Origin: Corticium candelabrum | Lineage: Eukaryota; Porifera; Homoscleromorpha; Homosclerophorida; Plakinidae | Direction: 5' to 3' | DNA length: 64,000 nucleotides | NCBI RefSeq assembly: GCF_963422355.1 | Contig: NC_085093.1 | Coordinates: 5,229,018-5,293,017 of the forward strand | Part shown: positions 21,236-35,800 of the stretch, in pieces | Position numbering within the stretch: position 1 is the first letter of the stretch | Layout of the letters: the number at the start of each line of letters is the position of its first letter | Translations under genes and position numbers: made by a program | Notes under the pieces: generated by a model | The model's input: only the letters and a program-made list of their open reading frames with translations | What the model was told of the DNA's origin: nothing | Databases searched by the model: none

Positions 21236-23075
21236 AATAGGTCTCTGCAATGTTGCCCATCTCTCAAAATGTTTCAAGACTAGTGGAATAACTCTCACAG
21301 ACCCAACAGGATGTTTTTCTTTCTTATAATGAGCCAACTTCCTATCTTCTCTTCTAGCAGCGGCTGCTTCCTCCATAATGGCTGACGTTGGAAATATGTC
21401 CGAACTCCACGGATGAGCAAGTGCTATATCCAATTCTACGTTGGAACCAATACGAGTGTAAGAAACAGCAATGTCTGGGCGGCTGTGAGATGCAGCATAT
21501 CTATCTTTTGGCTCATTTTTATTGAATTTTGAGATCGTTTAGACACTTTGACCTCACAGTCATGATCGAGTCATGTGACCACACAGGACAACCCCCTGTT
21601 TTGCATGTAATCTGATAATACCCGCGTGAGTTACGAGTTGCTCGTCCACAGTCACACGCCTGAATATTATCACACAAATGCAAGGGAAGTCCAAGTCTCA
21701 GGTAAGCCGCAAACCGAAATTTGGAGGGTTTAAGTGCGAGCTTCCCTGAAGTTGGAATAGCAGACAACCAAAAGCCGGCACCTTTGCGTTGCAGAGAGCG
21801 AAGTCTAGCGCCATCACGAAGTGAAGTTGCATTGTCAACTACACAAGTAGCTTCCATTTTAGCATTTTATTTTGAAAACTTGTGTTAAAGCCTCCTTGAC
21901 TGAGACAACATCTTCAATAAGGACTGGGATTGTGGTACAATTGAATTTAGTTTCTGACCTAGACAACTAAAGAGGGTGTTGACAAGGCAACTTTGTCTAT
22001 TTCAGGTTTTATGTCTAGAAAACGAATGGGCTTACGAAGCAAGGAAGGCTGATGAAGCAACCGATTGAACGAATGACATACCAAAACCACCATACCTTGA
22101 TTGGTTGGGTTGCTTAGTGCCATACAGTGTCATCTATTGAGTTGGAACCAAGCAAAGTGGTAAATGTTGGCCTCGATTGAAGGTCGTACAGATCAGCTGC
22201 TGACTCGAGAAGTTCTGGTGTTACTAAACGAGCTAAGCGATTAATTCGAGGATTGTCACAGAGTCTTAGTAATAGCATGGCACTTTGAATATCGTCCAGC
22301 TCTGGCAGCTGTTTGCAAAAGTTGTCTCCTGATTTTGCTCTCCCAACACATTATTCTTGTATAAACTGAACCTTTCAATTGAACTGCCTAGAATTGTTGA
22401 ACCACTATAGTTGATAGGAATAGTGGTTTGAGAGCTTAACTGACTAGAAAGTGGAGTAGGGCTGTAGATCTCACATTTGTGGTCTGCTATTTCAAGGTGT
22501 ATTGTGATGAAAGCTGCTCTGAGATTTTCCAAGACAAAAAGAACTTCAATTGTGGACCCAAAAGAAACACATCATCGAGGTAAGCTACAACTCGCATTTT
22601 AGGGTTTTTGTTTTGAATGTTTAAGAGAATCGGGTGTATTGCAGTTGAGAACAATGCTGGTCCTAAAGGATCTCCCTGATGAATGCCTTGTTCAGAGTTG
22701 AGGTCTACTGGTTTGGTCTTCTTCAAAAATACAAAAGAATTGACATTCAGATACATCTGCTTAATATGATGAAATATGTCTGGAAAAGAAGACGACACCT
22801 CCTGCAATAACTGCGTTCGATCTAGAGAGTTGAAGGCATTTTTCACATCCGTTTTCAATACAATCCATTCAGGATTTGACTCTAAAAGCAATTGAACATG
22901 ATGGACAACCTGTTGGCTGATCGGTCTAAATATTTTACCGACGGTGTATCTTTTGACCGAGAACAATATGAGATGTATGGTTTTGACGTCCGATAGTCTA
23001 TCCTCCAGTCTAGCACGAATTTCCCTAAAACGGCTCATCTTATATCCACGCACCAAATATGAAATGCTCATTCTT
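21236..23075 (-). mobile_element. Truncated non-LTR retrotransposon, copy 2 (RT plus putative RLE)
   Basis: The minus-strand frame 22487-23071 is a reverse transcriptase: VLKTDVKNAFNSLDR (motif A), HQGDPLGPALFS (motif B) and AYLDDVFLLG (motif C with catalytic DD). Downstream, 21519-21857 carries the conserved LRSLQRKGAGFWLSAIPTS and Cys/His-containing CDCG with HDS. After a stop, 21233-21520 carries RPDIAV, ELDIALAHPWS and ARREDRKLAHYKK. The spacing of those acidic and lysine residues suggests a PD-(D/E)xK restriction-like endonuclease at the C terminus (inference). The order RT, zinc motif, RLE fits an R2/NeSL/Hero-type element. Internal stops and a missing 5' end make it inactive. Confidence 0.75.
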
Positions 23076-23084
23076 GACCTCGGA

Positions 23085-23260
23085 CAGTAAGTGACTGTCG
23101 TTCATTGCCGACGACTTCGAAAAAGTCAAGACATCTTTTGGTATATTTGGGTCTTTAAAAACACGCCCCCTTTGTTTCTCCGTGTGTACGCGCGTCGAAT
23201 AGCAGCCATACACGTTCGGTACGCCTGTGACGACGTGCAACGGGACTGGAAATAGCTGCG
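23085..23260 (+). repeat. TCTG-headed dispersed repeat, partial copy 3
   Basis: Aligns with about 1240-1445 of copy 1: GTCGTTYATTGC, GGGTCTTWAAAAAYACGCCC and CAACGGGACTG occur in the same order and strand. The head is missing. It abuts the 5' truncation point of the retrotransposon. Confidence 0.55.
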
Positions 23261-23329
23261 AGTGATTGCACTTAATTAATATAGTAAACAGGTGAGTCTT
23301 TACTGCTCGGCTAGATAACTCCAACTAAT

Positions 23330-24890
23330 ATTAAATCTGCCCGTGCGGAGAACGGGCTATTCAGCAAATACTTATTAGACAACACATGATCATTGAAAGC
23401 AAAGCTTGACATCCCGTACAAGACCCCTTCGTTTTGATGGTATGCATGCAGTGTGATACAACAAAATAGTACAGAGCAGCCGTTTGAAAGTTACCTATAA
23501 CCTTGGGCTCTGTGTCTCTAGATCATTCTAGTAAGGAATTCTCTGCTTCGTAGCTACAACCGTTGTTCAACATAGTCAACTGTAGCAAAGCCTTTTTAAT
23601 TTAAAATTATTTTTATTACATCTCGTTTCGATCGCTCCATCAGTGGTTGGTGCCGGAGATGTCTATAAGCACCAATTACTTTCAGGTCGCTAGTAAGGAC
23701 AAGAAAGCAAAAGCAACAGTTAATAAATTTGGTGGTGATAGTCCATAAATTATTTAATTGCGCGACGTTGCATGTGGACGGCTGAAAAAAGAGAGAATAT
23801 GCTCTAGTCTAGGTCAAGAGCCAAGGGTCTGTACAATCACAATTATTGACCATTTTTGAGTCAACTAGAGGTACAATTCAGCAGGGATCACCAAATAACT
23901 GGTCCTTGGTTCCAGGTGTTCTGGTGGAAACTTGCCATTGTGCATGCCACTGAACCAGCAAACCGTTATCATTTCATGACCTTACTTCACAAAATAGCCT
24001 AGATATGGAACTGCTTTGCTGGAAAACAAAATATAGGGAAACCATGAGGATGACACCCATTCCTAGAGATATTCGAACTAAAGACAACTATCAAACAATG
24101 TGAAAAAAATCAATTTTTCTAACATCCATACTCTATTAATTAATTATGAATCATTGCATACTTTATTTAACCAGTTGTACCTGTCAGCGCAGTATCAGTG
24201 ACCTGAAGCGTCTCAAAACCGTTTCCTTTCCTCAACACCTTTCACAAGGTATGACAAACACTTGTATACAATAAAGAAAATATATGCGATACTTCGTTTC
24301 CTCCAAGGAACTAGTACCTATCAATGACAGACTTCAAGTTATGATACTGTCAGGAAAGCTCACTAAAATATTGGAGTTGCTTGTCTAAACGATTGACATT
24401 AAACCATGACTATTACTAGTTTTCTAATTCACACTCAATCAAAATATTATTATCATTTGAATTAATGGGATTGCACCAGACCATGCATATCCTTGCTCGA
24501 AAAACAAAAAGCATGCAGTAATAATGACTACGCGAGACTTGCTAATATATCTGCAATGTACCCTCTAGCCATAATGCCATCTGGTCACGACGAAAAATTG
24601 TATTCAATCAACAATCATCTAGCAATAATAGCACATTTCCTAAAACAGTTAATAAGGCAATACAAAAATTCATTCTTTTTCAGCTAACGAATCCTGAGCA
24701 CTAGCATACCAAACGTAACCTCGATTAATTAGTTATCTTGTATTTGATAATTCCATCTCGAGCTTGACTGCAATATTCCAGGAATGTATGATGTGTTGAA
24801 GTTGAACTTGAGGTGAGATGTGATCCAAACCCTGAAGACGGGAACCATGCAGTTCCGTCATTGCAAGACACAACCTATACGACCTCACTA
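23330..24890. other. Intergenic DNA downstream of the RNF213-like gene
   Basis: AT-rich sequence with no supported gene. It should include the 3' UTR of the RNF213-like gene, but I could not identify a convincing polyadenylation signal. Confidence 0.5.
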
Positions 24891-25157
24891 TTACAACAAA
24901 GTAACGTTCATAAAGCAGTTGTGCATGACTAACTCATATTCCTCCATTGCTGGAGTTTCATCCCACTGTGGAAGCTCGAGCATTATAATTTCAACCAGCT
25001 CTGACAAAAAGTCCTCAATGTTTAGCTTTCTCAAAGCTTTGATTAGTTCTTGACGCATCGCATTATTCATCTTCTGCCGGAACTTCGATGAAACATGGTC
25101 AAATGGCTCCTGGAAAGAAAATATGTGGCATAAACACTAAAGTTTAAAGAATTTGGA

Positions 25158-25227
<70 letters not shown>

Positions 25228-25532
25228 AAGAGAGAGATAGATAGAGAGAGAGTGAGAAAGAGAGGGAGTGCCCGCGTCCGTGCGGCGTGCGTATGGTGTG
25301 CGTGTACTGTGTGCGTGTGCTGTGCGCGCGTGATGTGTGCGCGTGCGGTGGGTGTGCAGTGGGTGTGCGGTACGTGTGCGGTGCTTGTGCTGTACGCGTG
25401 TGGTATGTGTGCGGTGCTTATGCCGTACGTTTGCGGTACGTGTGCGGTACTCGTGCGCGCGTGTTCTTGTGCGGTGCTGTGCGCGCGTGTTCGTGTGTGG
25501 TGCTTGTGCGCGCGTGTTCGTGTGCGGTGCTC

Positions 25533-25563
<31 letters not shown>

Positions 25564-28500
25564 CTCGTGCGTGCATACGTTTTGTAGCAATCAGACCTGT
25601 CTCGCCACAGACAGTCGTTTTTCCTTCTCTATCGTCAAAAAACGCCATAAAGACTTCACGTGCTTCAAACGGCAGAATTGCTGTGCCCTGGCGCTTACTA
25701 GACTAGACTCGGCTGGCATCTTTAAAGTGTCGTGAACAAAAGTATTCAGAAGCTCTTCAGGTGACCAACTGAGTGACACTAAGAAATTGATAACGATAGT
25801 GAGCACAGCCAGCACGTTGTGTATGTCCGTCAGATCGTGGAGCTCAAAACTAATCTGACGTTGGACAGAAACAGGAACTTCCTCCTAAACAACATCTATC
25901 ATTCAAATGATCATGATGACTGTGACAATAAGTCCTTCCTGACCTGATTAATTCTCTGATCTAAGCGCACAAACAGCGCCGTGTTGTAAACTTCCTTGCG
26001 GTATGCAACACGATAATCCTGACGAAAGCGTATTCAATATACTGTTATCAAACATCAATCGAAAGATCAACCTTCATATCGATGTGTGGCCTTCCGGCGA
26101 CAAAGCGATCAACGATTTGCTTCTCCAGAGCGGGTAGGTTGTAGGAAATCTCAGTTCTTGCGCCAACGGCGAGAGAGTAGTCACAGTGAGCAAGAACGAG
26201 AGGCATTAGATCGCGCTCGACGTCATATGCAACGAGATAAGCTAGTGTGACATCGTCTGTCGACACTCGATTAGGTTCCCTAATTTTCCAAAAAAATAGT
26301 AATATGCACACAGCAAAGAGAAAGATAGGAAGCACATTACCCTGTTTGTCCTGATATTCTCCGGTAATTTGCAACAAATTCATTGTGAGTGCAGTTTACA
26401 AGATAATCAACCAAACTTGTAGCACACGTTCCCTCTTCCACTGTTCTTGGTAAGAGAAAGGCGATGGATGTGTGTTTGTCGACGTAGACAAGCTCGTGCT
26501 CCTTTTTCTTTGGTCTAAGTCGGCCTGTTCCAGAGCTCATGTGACGAAATCGACCATTTAATAGTATACATCCAAACTAACCATGAATTAAAACAAATTG
26601 CCTAACAAGTAGCCACGCCTTATTGAAGTTTTCTATCAGATTCTCAAATGTCCGCCTTTCTTCATCTGTACATGTACAACGTCTGTATAAGTACAGTACG
26701 GTGACATAACAGCAAACCAACTTACAGTCTTCAATAGATTCAAGGAAGCTTCCCACACGAAAAGTCAGTGCTTCCTCATGTGACAGTTTCCTGTCATACT
26801 TGTTCAGCATCATCTTCTGCAGTTTGATAATATCAGGAACATACAGCAACGCTCTCAACTTAGGCTCCTGCGTAGCAAACTATGTAGCAACGCGTCTTGA
26901 CTATCGAAATAAACAAAGTACTAATTACTTGTCGGAGAAACTCTTTCAAAAGTTGACAATCGTTGTTTGCAGTTGAGCATGTTTGCTGTAGTAAAGTGTG
27001 AGAAAGGTGGTCGATGCTCACTGCTACACGATGTCGCCACAAACAAGAAGCGGATTTTGATCCAGGAGGATCTTCTAGCTCGTACACAAGCCTAAGCAAT
27101 TTGCTATTCCCTGCAGGCAAATAAGAGCAATTTTTCGTCTCTGAAGCGATGGTATACAGTTAGGTTACCGCGTTTGTGATCGTTCATAATTTGTTGAATC
27201 CAGTACGTCATGCTGCTATGCATCTCCTTTGATCGAACGAAGGAGTATATCACTATGGTCTGTATGACCTATGGAATACTTTATACTTGCCTGGAATGTC
27301 GGTAATATGTAGTTTTTACTAATACATTCCTCCCACGAATTACGCTCCTGCGCTGTCAACAAGCGACCGTCTCCGGTAACACCTAACGCACAAAGCTATA
27401 TAAGACTGCCATCATCACATGCCTATACCCGTTACTTTGAGCAGCTTGCGCATTTTCAGCAATTCGATTAAGCAACTTATGGCAAATAGTGACGCCGTCT
27501 TCAATAGTTCTTCCAACTGCTTTAGCAAACAAGCGAGCATCAAGCTCAAAATGAGACCAAAAGAAATCAGGAAGATCGCGCTGATTGACCGGTGCCTTAA
27601 CAAAATGATTGAGCCCAACAAGAACCTTCTATAAACATTATTGTCATCAGCCTGCTTTTTCAAAATTATTAATATTTCTACAACATTGTATCCAAACAAC
27701 TTTACGTACTTGCTGTTGACTGCAAGATGCCCAGACAAGTACACCGTGCAAAAGTATGCGCACCAACGCACAAGCTGGAGGTGACAGACTTCGCTCTGGT
27801 GTAGGATCTTGAGATCTCCTGTTGGTTGGGCCAAGAATGTAGCCTGTTTGCACTCTAGCACGACTATAAAATTAAGAATATCAAAAGTGGACAACAAAAA
27901 GAGATTGTTTTTGCATTACTCGGAGGCTTTCGGGTCTCCAGTATTTACTCCTATCGTTTCCCCACAATCAGGACACAGCAAATTAACGACAGGTTGACCA
28001 CACTAAATAAGAGCAAATGTAACGAATTCGAACCCTCAAACAATACGTTGGTTGACCCACATTGGTAACAAGATATGGATGCCCATTCCTGCACTCTTAA
28101 AAAAGAAATCTACATTCTAGTCAGGTTCGACAATAGAGTGATACACTGACTTACCACACCATTGCCTATCTTGTACCAATTGCCTGGCCTCTGCATAATA
28201 GTTATCCGGCATGGTAGGTAAATACGAATTCTAAACATATAACAAAAATCACGTAATACTGAGCAAAAACTTAGAGAAGACCACATACCACTAAAGTGTG
28301 GGGTTCATTAAGCATTAGACGAAGAGATCGAAGAAGCTTTGATTCGACACCACATAGCACTGTGAGATACACGTGAAGAGCTAGACTGGCAAGACTTCTA
28401 CTCTCTGAACTCATCCGAGACGAAACTTGCAACTGTACCAACGGTCTGCCTTGATTATTGTTGACGAGTTCAGCTGCAAATGACCGTACGCTTGAAAGGA

Positions 28501-29880
28501 CCGAAACATGTCGGCAACAATCCTCAATCAACGTCAACGTCTACCGAATTAAAACAATTATTACACAAACTATAAACATTGCCTGGCCTTGTGCCATACT
28601 TGTGAAGAAATCTGTTGGTCCACTGGTAAAGCTCGACGACAAGTAACTTCTCTGTAGATAGCTAGTAACAACGGGATAGAAGACTTTCGACCACTACCAG
28701 CTTCCTTCTGTGGCACAAAGAATTGCTGCATAATAACAACAGTTAAGGAGAGGTAAACACAGCTGCTAACCGACAATGCCTCCTTGATGTGCTTTGTTTC
28801 CCTAGAAATAACGGATTTCGCGACCGCACTGCGGAACCGCAAGTATTGTTCGCCAAGGACAACGCAGTAATCAGGTAAAACAGTATCGTCCTACGACAAA
28901 ATTGCTTAAAATTGCAAGACGGTGAAAGTGGTAGTTGATTTTGCCGTACGAAATCCTGTTGTAGCCGGTCCGTTAACCACACCAAATCCAAATGGCAAAT
29001 ATCCCGTAACTTTCCTAGCACATCTTGCCCTCTTAGTAAAATCAACTGTTTCACTAAATATAATGCGAGCTGTGGCTCCGGCAGACCACAGCAGATCGCC
29101 TTGACAGTCTCGAGCAACTTTGTGTCGGTCACAAAGTCAAACTGACGTGAAACCAAATGCGACGAAGTAACACTTCTTTCAATTAGTCCCAATCTACGTT
29201 TCTCGTCAACGTCCAGAAGATCTCCCAAAAGGTTAGCAGTGACGACAAAACCAAACTTTGCACTAGCGACTCCTTGCAAGTAGCTCAACGAAGATAGTTC
29301 ACCCTGCAACTTGCTTGATGCTGACCTCAATTCAGATACAGCAGCTTGGCATCGATCTTCGGACGTCGAACCAGCCCATTTAAGATACAAAGAATCCTAC
29401 GTAATAAGATAACAGCTGATAAATTGGCAAATCATAGATATGTTCATGCCTACCTCAATACAATGCACAAAGATAACACCCAAATCTTCCAAGTCGTAAA
29501 TCCTATCACTCCTTACATACTGACGTGCATTCGCAAACACCATCTCAACGTATTCAAGAGTTAATGGTAGACTAATAAAGATGTTTAAACATGGTAACAA
29601 GAAGAAAACAGCAAATGGTCACAATGTGTTTACCTGTACTTCAGTAACATTTGCAAGATGAAAGACCTCACCACTGGACGTGGATCGATTGCATCTCGCT
29701 CAAACGGTGAAAAGGGACGAGTTGAGTTATCCGGCATTGCCAGCCTCTTCTGCACGACCATTTCCATCAGCATATGCACAAGCTCGGGTTCTGGAGGATG
29801 AGTTGTCGTTTCACTAAATGTGTACACAGAGACTAGTTCCATGAAGAAAGCAGTACAGCACTGTTTGAACTTCCTGTAAT
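24891..29880 (-). CDS. RNF213-like C-terminal exons with RZ finger
   Basis: At least ten small exons follow the RING. The RZ-type zinc finger is split by one intron at about 27945-28110: C-x3-HPY, then NCGQP, CPDCG and IG, carrying the Cys/His ligands that in human RNF213 are needed for LPS ubiquitylation. Further blocks typical of the family are [20 protein letters not shown] (about 27040-27100), [10 protein letters not shown] (about 26590), [14 protein letters not shown] (about 26400-26450) and [11 protein letters not shown] (about 25640). The last exon is 24891-25109, ending in [10 protein letters not shown]. The intron before it (25110-25596) is filled by TG-, GA- and GTGCGG-rich simple repeats. 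Reading frame and splice signals look intact, so this end of the gene appears functional. Confidence 0.85.
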
Positions 29881-32800
29881 CATTGCTAGCTTGCCTAGAC
29901 AGAATTCAATCAATGAACTTAACTATCTATATCAAAACTGCAACATAAACCGACGTGAGGGTTCTGTCGGAAACGTTTCGAAATTTCTTAGGAATTTTGT
30001 TGTTACACAATGGACACATTAATCCTCTTTGAAGTCGTTCTTTGATGCACACTTGGCAGAAAATATGCTTGCAAGGCAATTTGACGGGGTTCCTACTCTC
30101 CCATTGATAGAAACAAATTGTGCATTCGTTGCTGTTTGGTCTGTATTGAATTAGATCTGTGGTTAACGTACAAAGACTTATTGACGATATGAACATGACA
30201 TTTACCCAAATAGATGTGAACTATAATCTTCAGCTGATTGGTTCAAAAATCTCTGAAGTACACGAATTGTGTGTGCCTTTGTGAAATCAAGTTCGATGCT
30301 CTTCAAAATCTACGTTATTATACGACAGAATATATTTAGTTAACCAATAAGTTGTTCCTGTAGCTCATGATCGAAAACAACATGTTAGTTACTGTAACCT
30401 GATACAAGGTGAATGGCAATGCGACAACGAATGGGTTGTTGTGAGTTATAGACTCGGTGTGCTCGAGAAAAAGTTTTACAGCAGAATATAATGCCCACGT
30501 ATTTCTAATGAAAACACCAACCATTCACCTATTTCTTCCGACATCACAAAACAACCTCGTTAAAGCTCACTCACTTGACGTCGTCGTGCAGAGCGCTTCT
30601 TATGTTACCAGCAAATGACAACGCCAGCCATGACTCTATGACAGGTTTAACTGATTGCATTCTCTTTATCCACGTACTTCTTTGAGAGATATTTTGAAGT
30701 GCCCCTTCCGGAAACAATTCTTCCAACAGTAAAGGAGCAGCCATAACATCTGTAAGCTAGAGAAAGACATCAGATGCTGTTACAACTATACCTGTATCAA
30801 TGCACTTACCACTTCATCTAGGTGTACTCCTTGCATTTGACGGTGAACGTTAGCAACTTTGTCCGGCATGTGATGCAAAATATCCTTTAAGCTCGACAAG
30901 CGAGTCTTGACATGTGCAAAAGCGGCATGGATCGATGGTATCGTCAGATTTAGGCCGCTGCTTGTCTCCTCTACCTCCTCACCGTTGAGCTCGCCAGACT
31001 GTATTTCATGCAATCCACTAATAATTGTTGATTCGACCAACTAAAACAGATAAAGTTTTTCTCTAATTACAAAAGCAAGATGGGAAGTCAAACACCTTCA
31101 TTTCTTCTATTGATGAGACGTTGTAAACCATGTGAATAAAGTCGTACAGATACCGACGGCCAAGCTCGTCAGCACACTGACTACTGACTTCACCGACTTT
31201 GCGTACTACTGTACCAAGTTCGCTGCTATCAAAGAGACGCTGCACAGTTGTAACAATCTTCTCGCCTCGGTCAGCTGCCATATCCTTAGCCCTTTTCATC
31301 ATGTCATCTAATTCTAGCCTGACGATGTACGAGAAAGGAAATTGAGCAGAGAAAAGATGCTCGTTCAAGCCCGATGACAGCACACGAACTCGTTGGCTTA
31401 CAGCTTTTTGAATTGGAGACAAAAAATCGTAGTCATGACCACTTATCAGTGAACTGTTAAAGATATTAAGCCAAAGATCAGTCAACCAACTCCTACTTCC
31501 CGCTGCCACTTCTTCCAGCAACATCAGGTTGTGGTTACGATCGACAAAAGCAATTATTTTGGAAAGCACGGGCGTCACCGTATCTACAATGCGCAACCAC
31601 AATGTGCGGCAAAAGGTTCCTCCCTTATGGAGACTGCTGTAACTAAGAGCTTCGTTCCGCACCCACGCAGTCGCCGAGGTCGACTCCTGGTGACTCTCCT
31701 GTTCTTGAAGAAGTCGAATAACTTGATGTTTCAGCTGTTTAAAAAATTGATCACACGTTGGTACATCTAGCAGACTGTCACCTGGCAATAACTGCATAAG
31801 AATGTGAATTCGCCTAGAAGTGTTGTCAATTGACTCGTCCATGTCGTCCAAAAGACTGACAGCTCCATGTATGCAAAATCGCAGTACTGCATTAGCATTC
31901 AAAACGGGCGCCGCCTCAGTCAAGGTTTCATTCTGTTCACTGCGCACCACGTCTTTAGACATATCGGATCCCAAGTCAACGTCAACATTCCATACCTGAC
32001 ATTCTGCCGCGGTTCCTAATAAAGAACTTATTTTCTTGTTTACTAATGAGGTAATCGAGGGAGTGAAGACTTGATTTGCTGGACGTAATTCATCAATATG
32101 AACTTCGTCCCACACGCCGCCTTGAAATCCCCTGAAGAAACCTCCCCTGACTCGCGGCAACTGAATGACTAAAACCAAATGTCGAAGGTAACAACATTTT
32201 AGTTCTAGCGATTCTTCTAATGCTTGTGCAAGGGACGATTCACGCTCTTCCTGCACTAAATATCGAGCGCAAGCCACCAGTTCACTGTGCATATCACCAT
32301 CTTCACACTGCACCAATAGAACTCTGTCTTGTGGCGATTCATGGTTATAGAATTCTCTCAATCTTTTCACAAATTGCTGTTCGTTGTCAAACTGCTGTAA
32401 TGCTATTGAGTCAATATGAATACCTAAAGCTTTGCGGAACTCTGTCAGTCCAACAAAGAGAAGACGAGAGTGAGTTGTAACTTGCAGCAAGAGACTCTCT
32501 TCTGTATCGCTCTCCACAAGCTTGGCTTTAAGGTAATCTAGAAGACTGGAATGTCGTTGTTGAGAAAAGTATATGTCCCACAAATGATTCGCTTCGCAAG
32601 AAAGTTGAGATACGTGCAAACGAGCGACAGCATCAGGAGTTGCGCAGTTGAGAAGAGAATTTACAGCGAGTTCAAAATAATAGTCGATTTCTTCTCTCGC
32701 GTTGCGAAACAAGCTCGCTCTTTCCCACACCACTTTCCTCCTAAAAGCCTGTAGAACAACAGTGGCGGCTGCATCGTCATTGAAACCGACAAAAGAATCG

Positions 32801-35800
32801 GCTACTGAAAACTTTGTTTGCCCCTTGTCATCGGAACGCCAAACGTGTTGTTGTGCATCTACGGATGCAAACAGCTTTGCCCACTTATTCACGCGATCGA
32901 CGATGACTTGCTGTTCGGGCGACAATACAGATTCCATAGCCAGGAAGTGCTTCTCCATTCGGTTGATCAAAGGAATTGGAAACTTATCGTACACCTCAGT
33001 CTGTTCTGCTATCAATATTAATCTGAAGTCCTTGTGAACTTGACATTTAACTCTGTGATTACCAAGACCAAGATCAACAAACCTCTGACCACCGTGATAC
33101 ACGTAATATTGATTTAACGCATCATACAAGCTCTCATACAACTTGTTCAAGTTGAGAAGAACAACCATCCGACCTGTTGCCATACACACTTTGATGCGAT
33201 TGATCGTACGGCATACGTGCGTATATTCTTGATCTTTTGGAAAACTACTACCAAAAATAATGACAGGGTCATTGTCATTCAAAATTCGTTGACGTAAGAT
33301 ATTGAGAGCTGCATAATTCTTTGTTAACAGCAACAGATACCGACTTTCGCAAAGAGTGGTCACACTCTCTTCTTGCAGATTGGCTTGAATGAGACCAACA
33401 GCACTGTTATCCAATTTCTCTGCATACTCAGACTTTCGATTGTCCGCAGCAACTGAGCAACAACGGCGAAATACGGAGATTATTTTATCGTCAGTTTGGC
33501 CGCCAAAATTCCTTCTCACTGCATGTTCCAGTTGATTCCAGGTGGGAAGTTTCTTGCTCATCAGACACAGCGAAAACAACATTTTGACGAGACTATAGAA
33601 ATCTCGAAGTCCAAAGAATTCGCGCTTTTGAGTTCTATAAATATCTTTGTAAGCACAGGCTAGACCATCAAATAAGGAAGATAACAAGGTTTGTGTATGA
33701 CGGTCTGAGCTGCATATACCTTGCGCACTCACAATCAGCTCATTGCTGTCAGGTACCTCTCTATTGACAAGTATACCTCTATTCATTTTGGCCGGATCTA
33801 AAGCCCAGTTCGATAATCCAACGAAAGCAACTCGATTGGATTGACAGTTTATTGTTTCTTCGACGTCATCCGAACCTGCAGTACAGTCATCCAAGAGTGG
33901 ATGCAGCGCCTTAAGAGGAAGACGCGGTGAGTCTTCTGCCAGTCCGACTTCGTCCAGAACAACGCAAGACACAAACTTCTCAATGCCGCGTTCTTTCTGC
34001 GCTCTTTGACACTGTTTGAACACTCCAATTATACCGTCTGCAGTTGAGACAGTACTACATTGATAGGACACCATTTGACATTGTCTGAGAGCTTGAAACA
34101 GGGTAGAACTTGACAAATGTCCTTTCATAGATTTCTTGACAACAACCTTGGCAAGGGACTTTGAGCTTCCCGGTTTTCCAACCAGAAACAAAGGAATACG
34201 AAGATCGATGCAAACAATCATCATAAAGACGTTCTCACTGAGAGCATGATTCCTTGCTATTTGAGGAGGAAGTTCTAACTCATCGAGAAATACTTGCTGA
34301 CAGGTTGCGATTTCCCTCTCGATCTGTTCGGCTCCACCTTGGATACTGCAAGGAGCTTTAAAACGTGGAGCAATATACTCAAGGAAAGGCCGTCTTTCTC
34401 GAAGTTTAGCTTGGTAACAAACTCCTAGGGCTAAGATAAACGAACGTGTCAAATATCCAAGTTGTGGTAGCTGTCTGTTTGCCGGTAACTGCGCTTGACG
34501 TTGGTCGTGTTTGTCTGACATGCGATGTTCCAGTTGTTCACGCAAATTGTAGAACCAAACCATTACCATCATGGCTCTTTCTACGTCTCTAAGACTAACG
34601 AAACTGCACTCGTCATCTTGTTTCCTCATGTAACTTTGTGCAGCTGCCAGCACTTCCGTAATGACTTCTACTAAATTGTGGACATTCGGAATAGATTGTC
34701 TGATTGCCACACGACGACTGACAATCTGTTTGACGTAGAGCCTTTCTATGGCTGGATTCAGCTGTCCAAAGTCCCATACAAGTGCTTTCATGCTTTCTGG
34801 TAGGTCATGCACACGATAGACTAAATGACGCAAAGGAATGTGTCCAAGCTTGTCTTCCGTTTCGTCTGCACTGACGTGGTAACCGAGACCGGCCGACTCT
34901 AGACGTTCAATCATTTCTTTCGTGTGCTTTCTGTAAGGATTACAAGTAGCAATGACCTGAAGAGATGATCCCAGTCCTTCCACTTTCCTTCCATTCACAC
35001 GTTTATCACACATCAACTCCTTAATCAGCCCCAGTGCATCTGTAGTATTTGCCTCGTCAAAGAATAGCACAGTTTGAATTTTAGATCCAGGATAATCTCT
35101 TCTATTGTCACGAGCAAGACGTTCGGCTTCATGCACTGTCGCAACTATGTCTCTTCTGGTTACGCCTCCGTGAACTTTCATTAATATCATGTTTCTTGCT
35201 CCGGTCAAGTTTGATTGTAGAGAACACATGTAACGAATCAATCTCGTTTTGCCACAACCGGTCTCTCCCATTATAATGACGGGAATGCCACAACGAAAAC
35301 GCATTTGTATAGCCAAAACCTTTTTCACATTATCCATTGTCAGTTCGTAAGTGTCATCCGGGTCGTACACATTTTCTACTCCCATGACAGCACATAGCAC
35401 CTTCAGCTTACGATCTTTTGTCCAATTATCGCAGTTTTCTTGCAGACGAAATTCTTGCCTGTAAAGAGCTGCACTTAGGTCGCTTGACATGATGGAGTCC
35501 AAAACTTGATCATTTCGCGGATCTATCAGTCGACCATCTCGAGTAATCTGAACTTCTACAAACGTCACCGAATGTCTGTCTTCGTTGAAAAACATGTAAG
35601 GATGAGAAGAATGCTCCCAACGTCGACGTAAAACCATCAATTGTGTTTGATTGGAAATGGATGCTTGGAAATCATCAACAGACTGCGTTGCAAAGTCTCT
35701 CGACATAAAAATCATAAATTTGATAACAAATTGCTTAAAACCAGGTAAATCGTTGCCACAAGCCTCAGGATTGCAAAAATCATTTTTCTCGCAATCACGC

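Noticed and set aside
25144..25735. Cys- and Val-rich or His/Thr/Arg-rich frames
   Set aside because: Translations of GTGCGG/TG repeats inside an RNF213-like intron.
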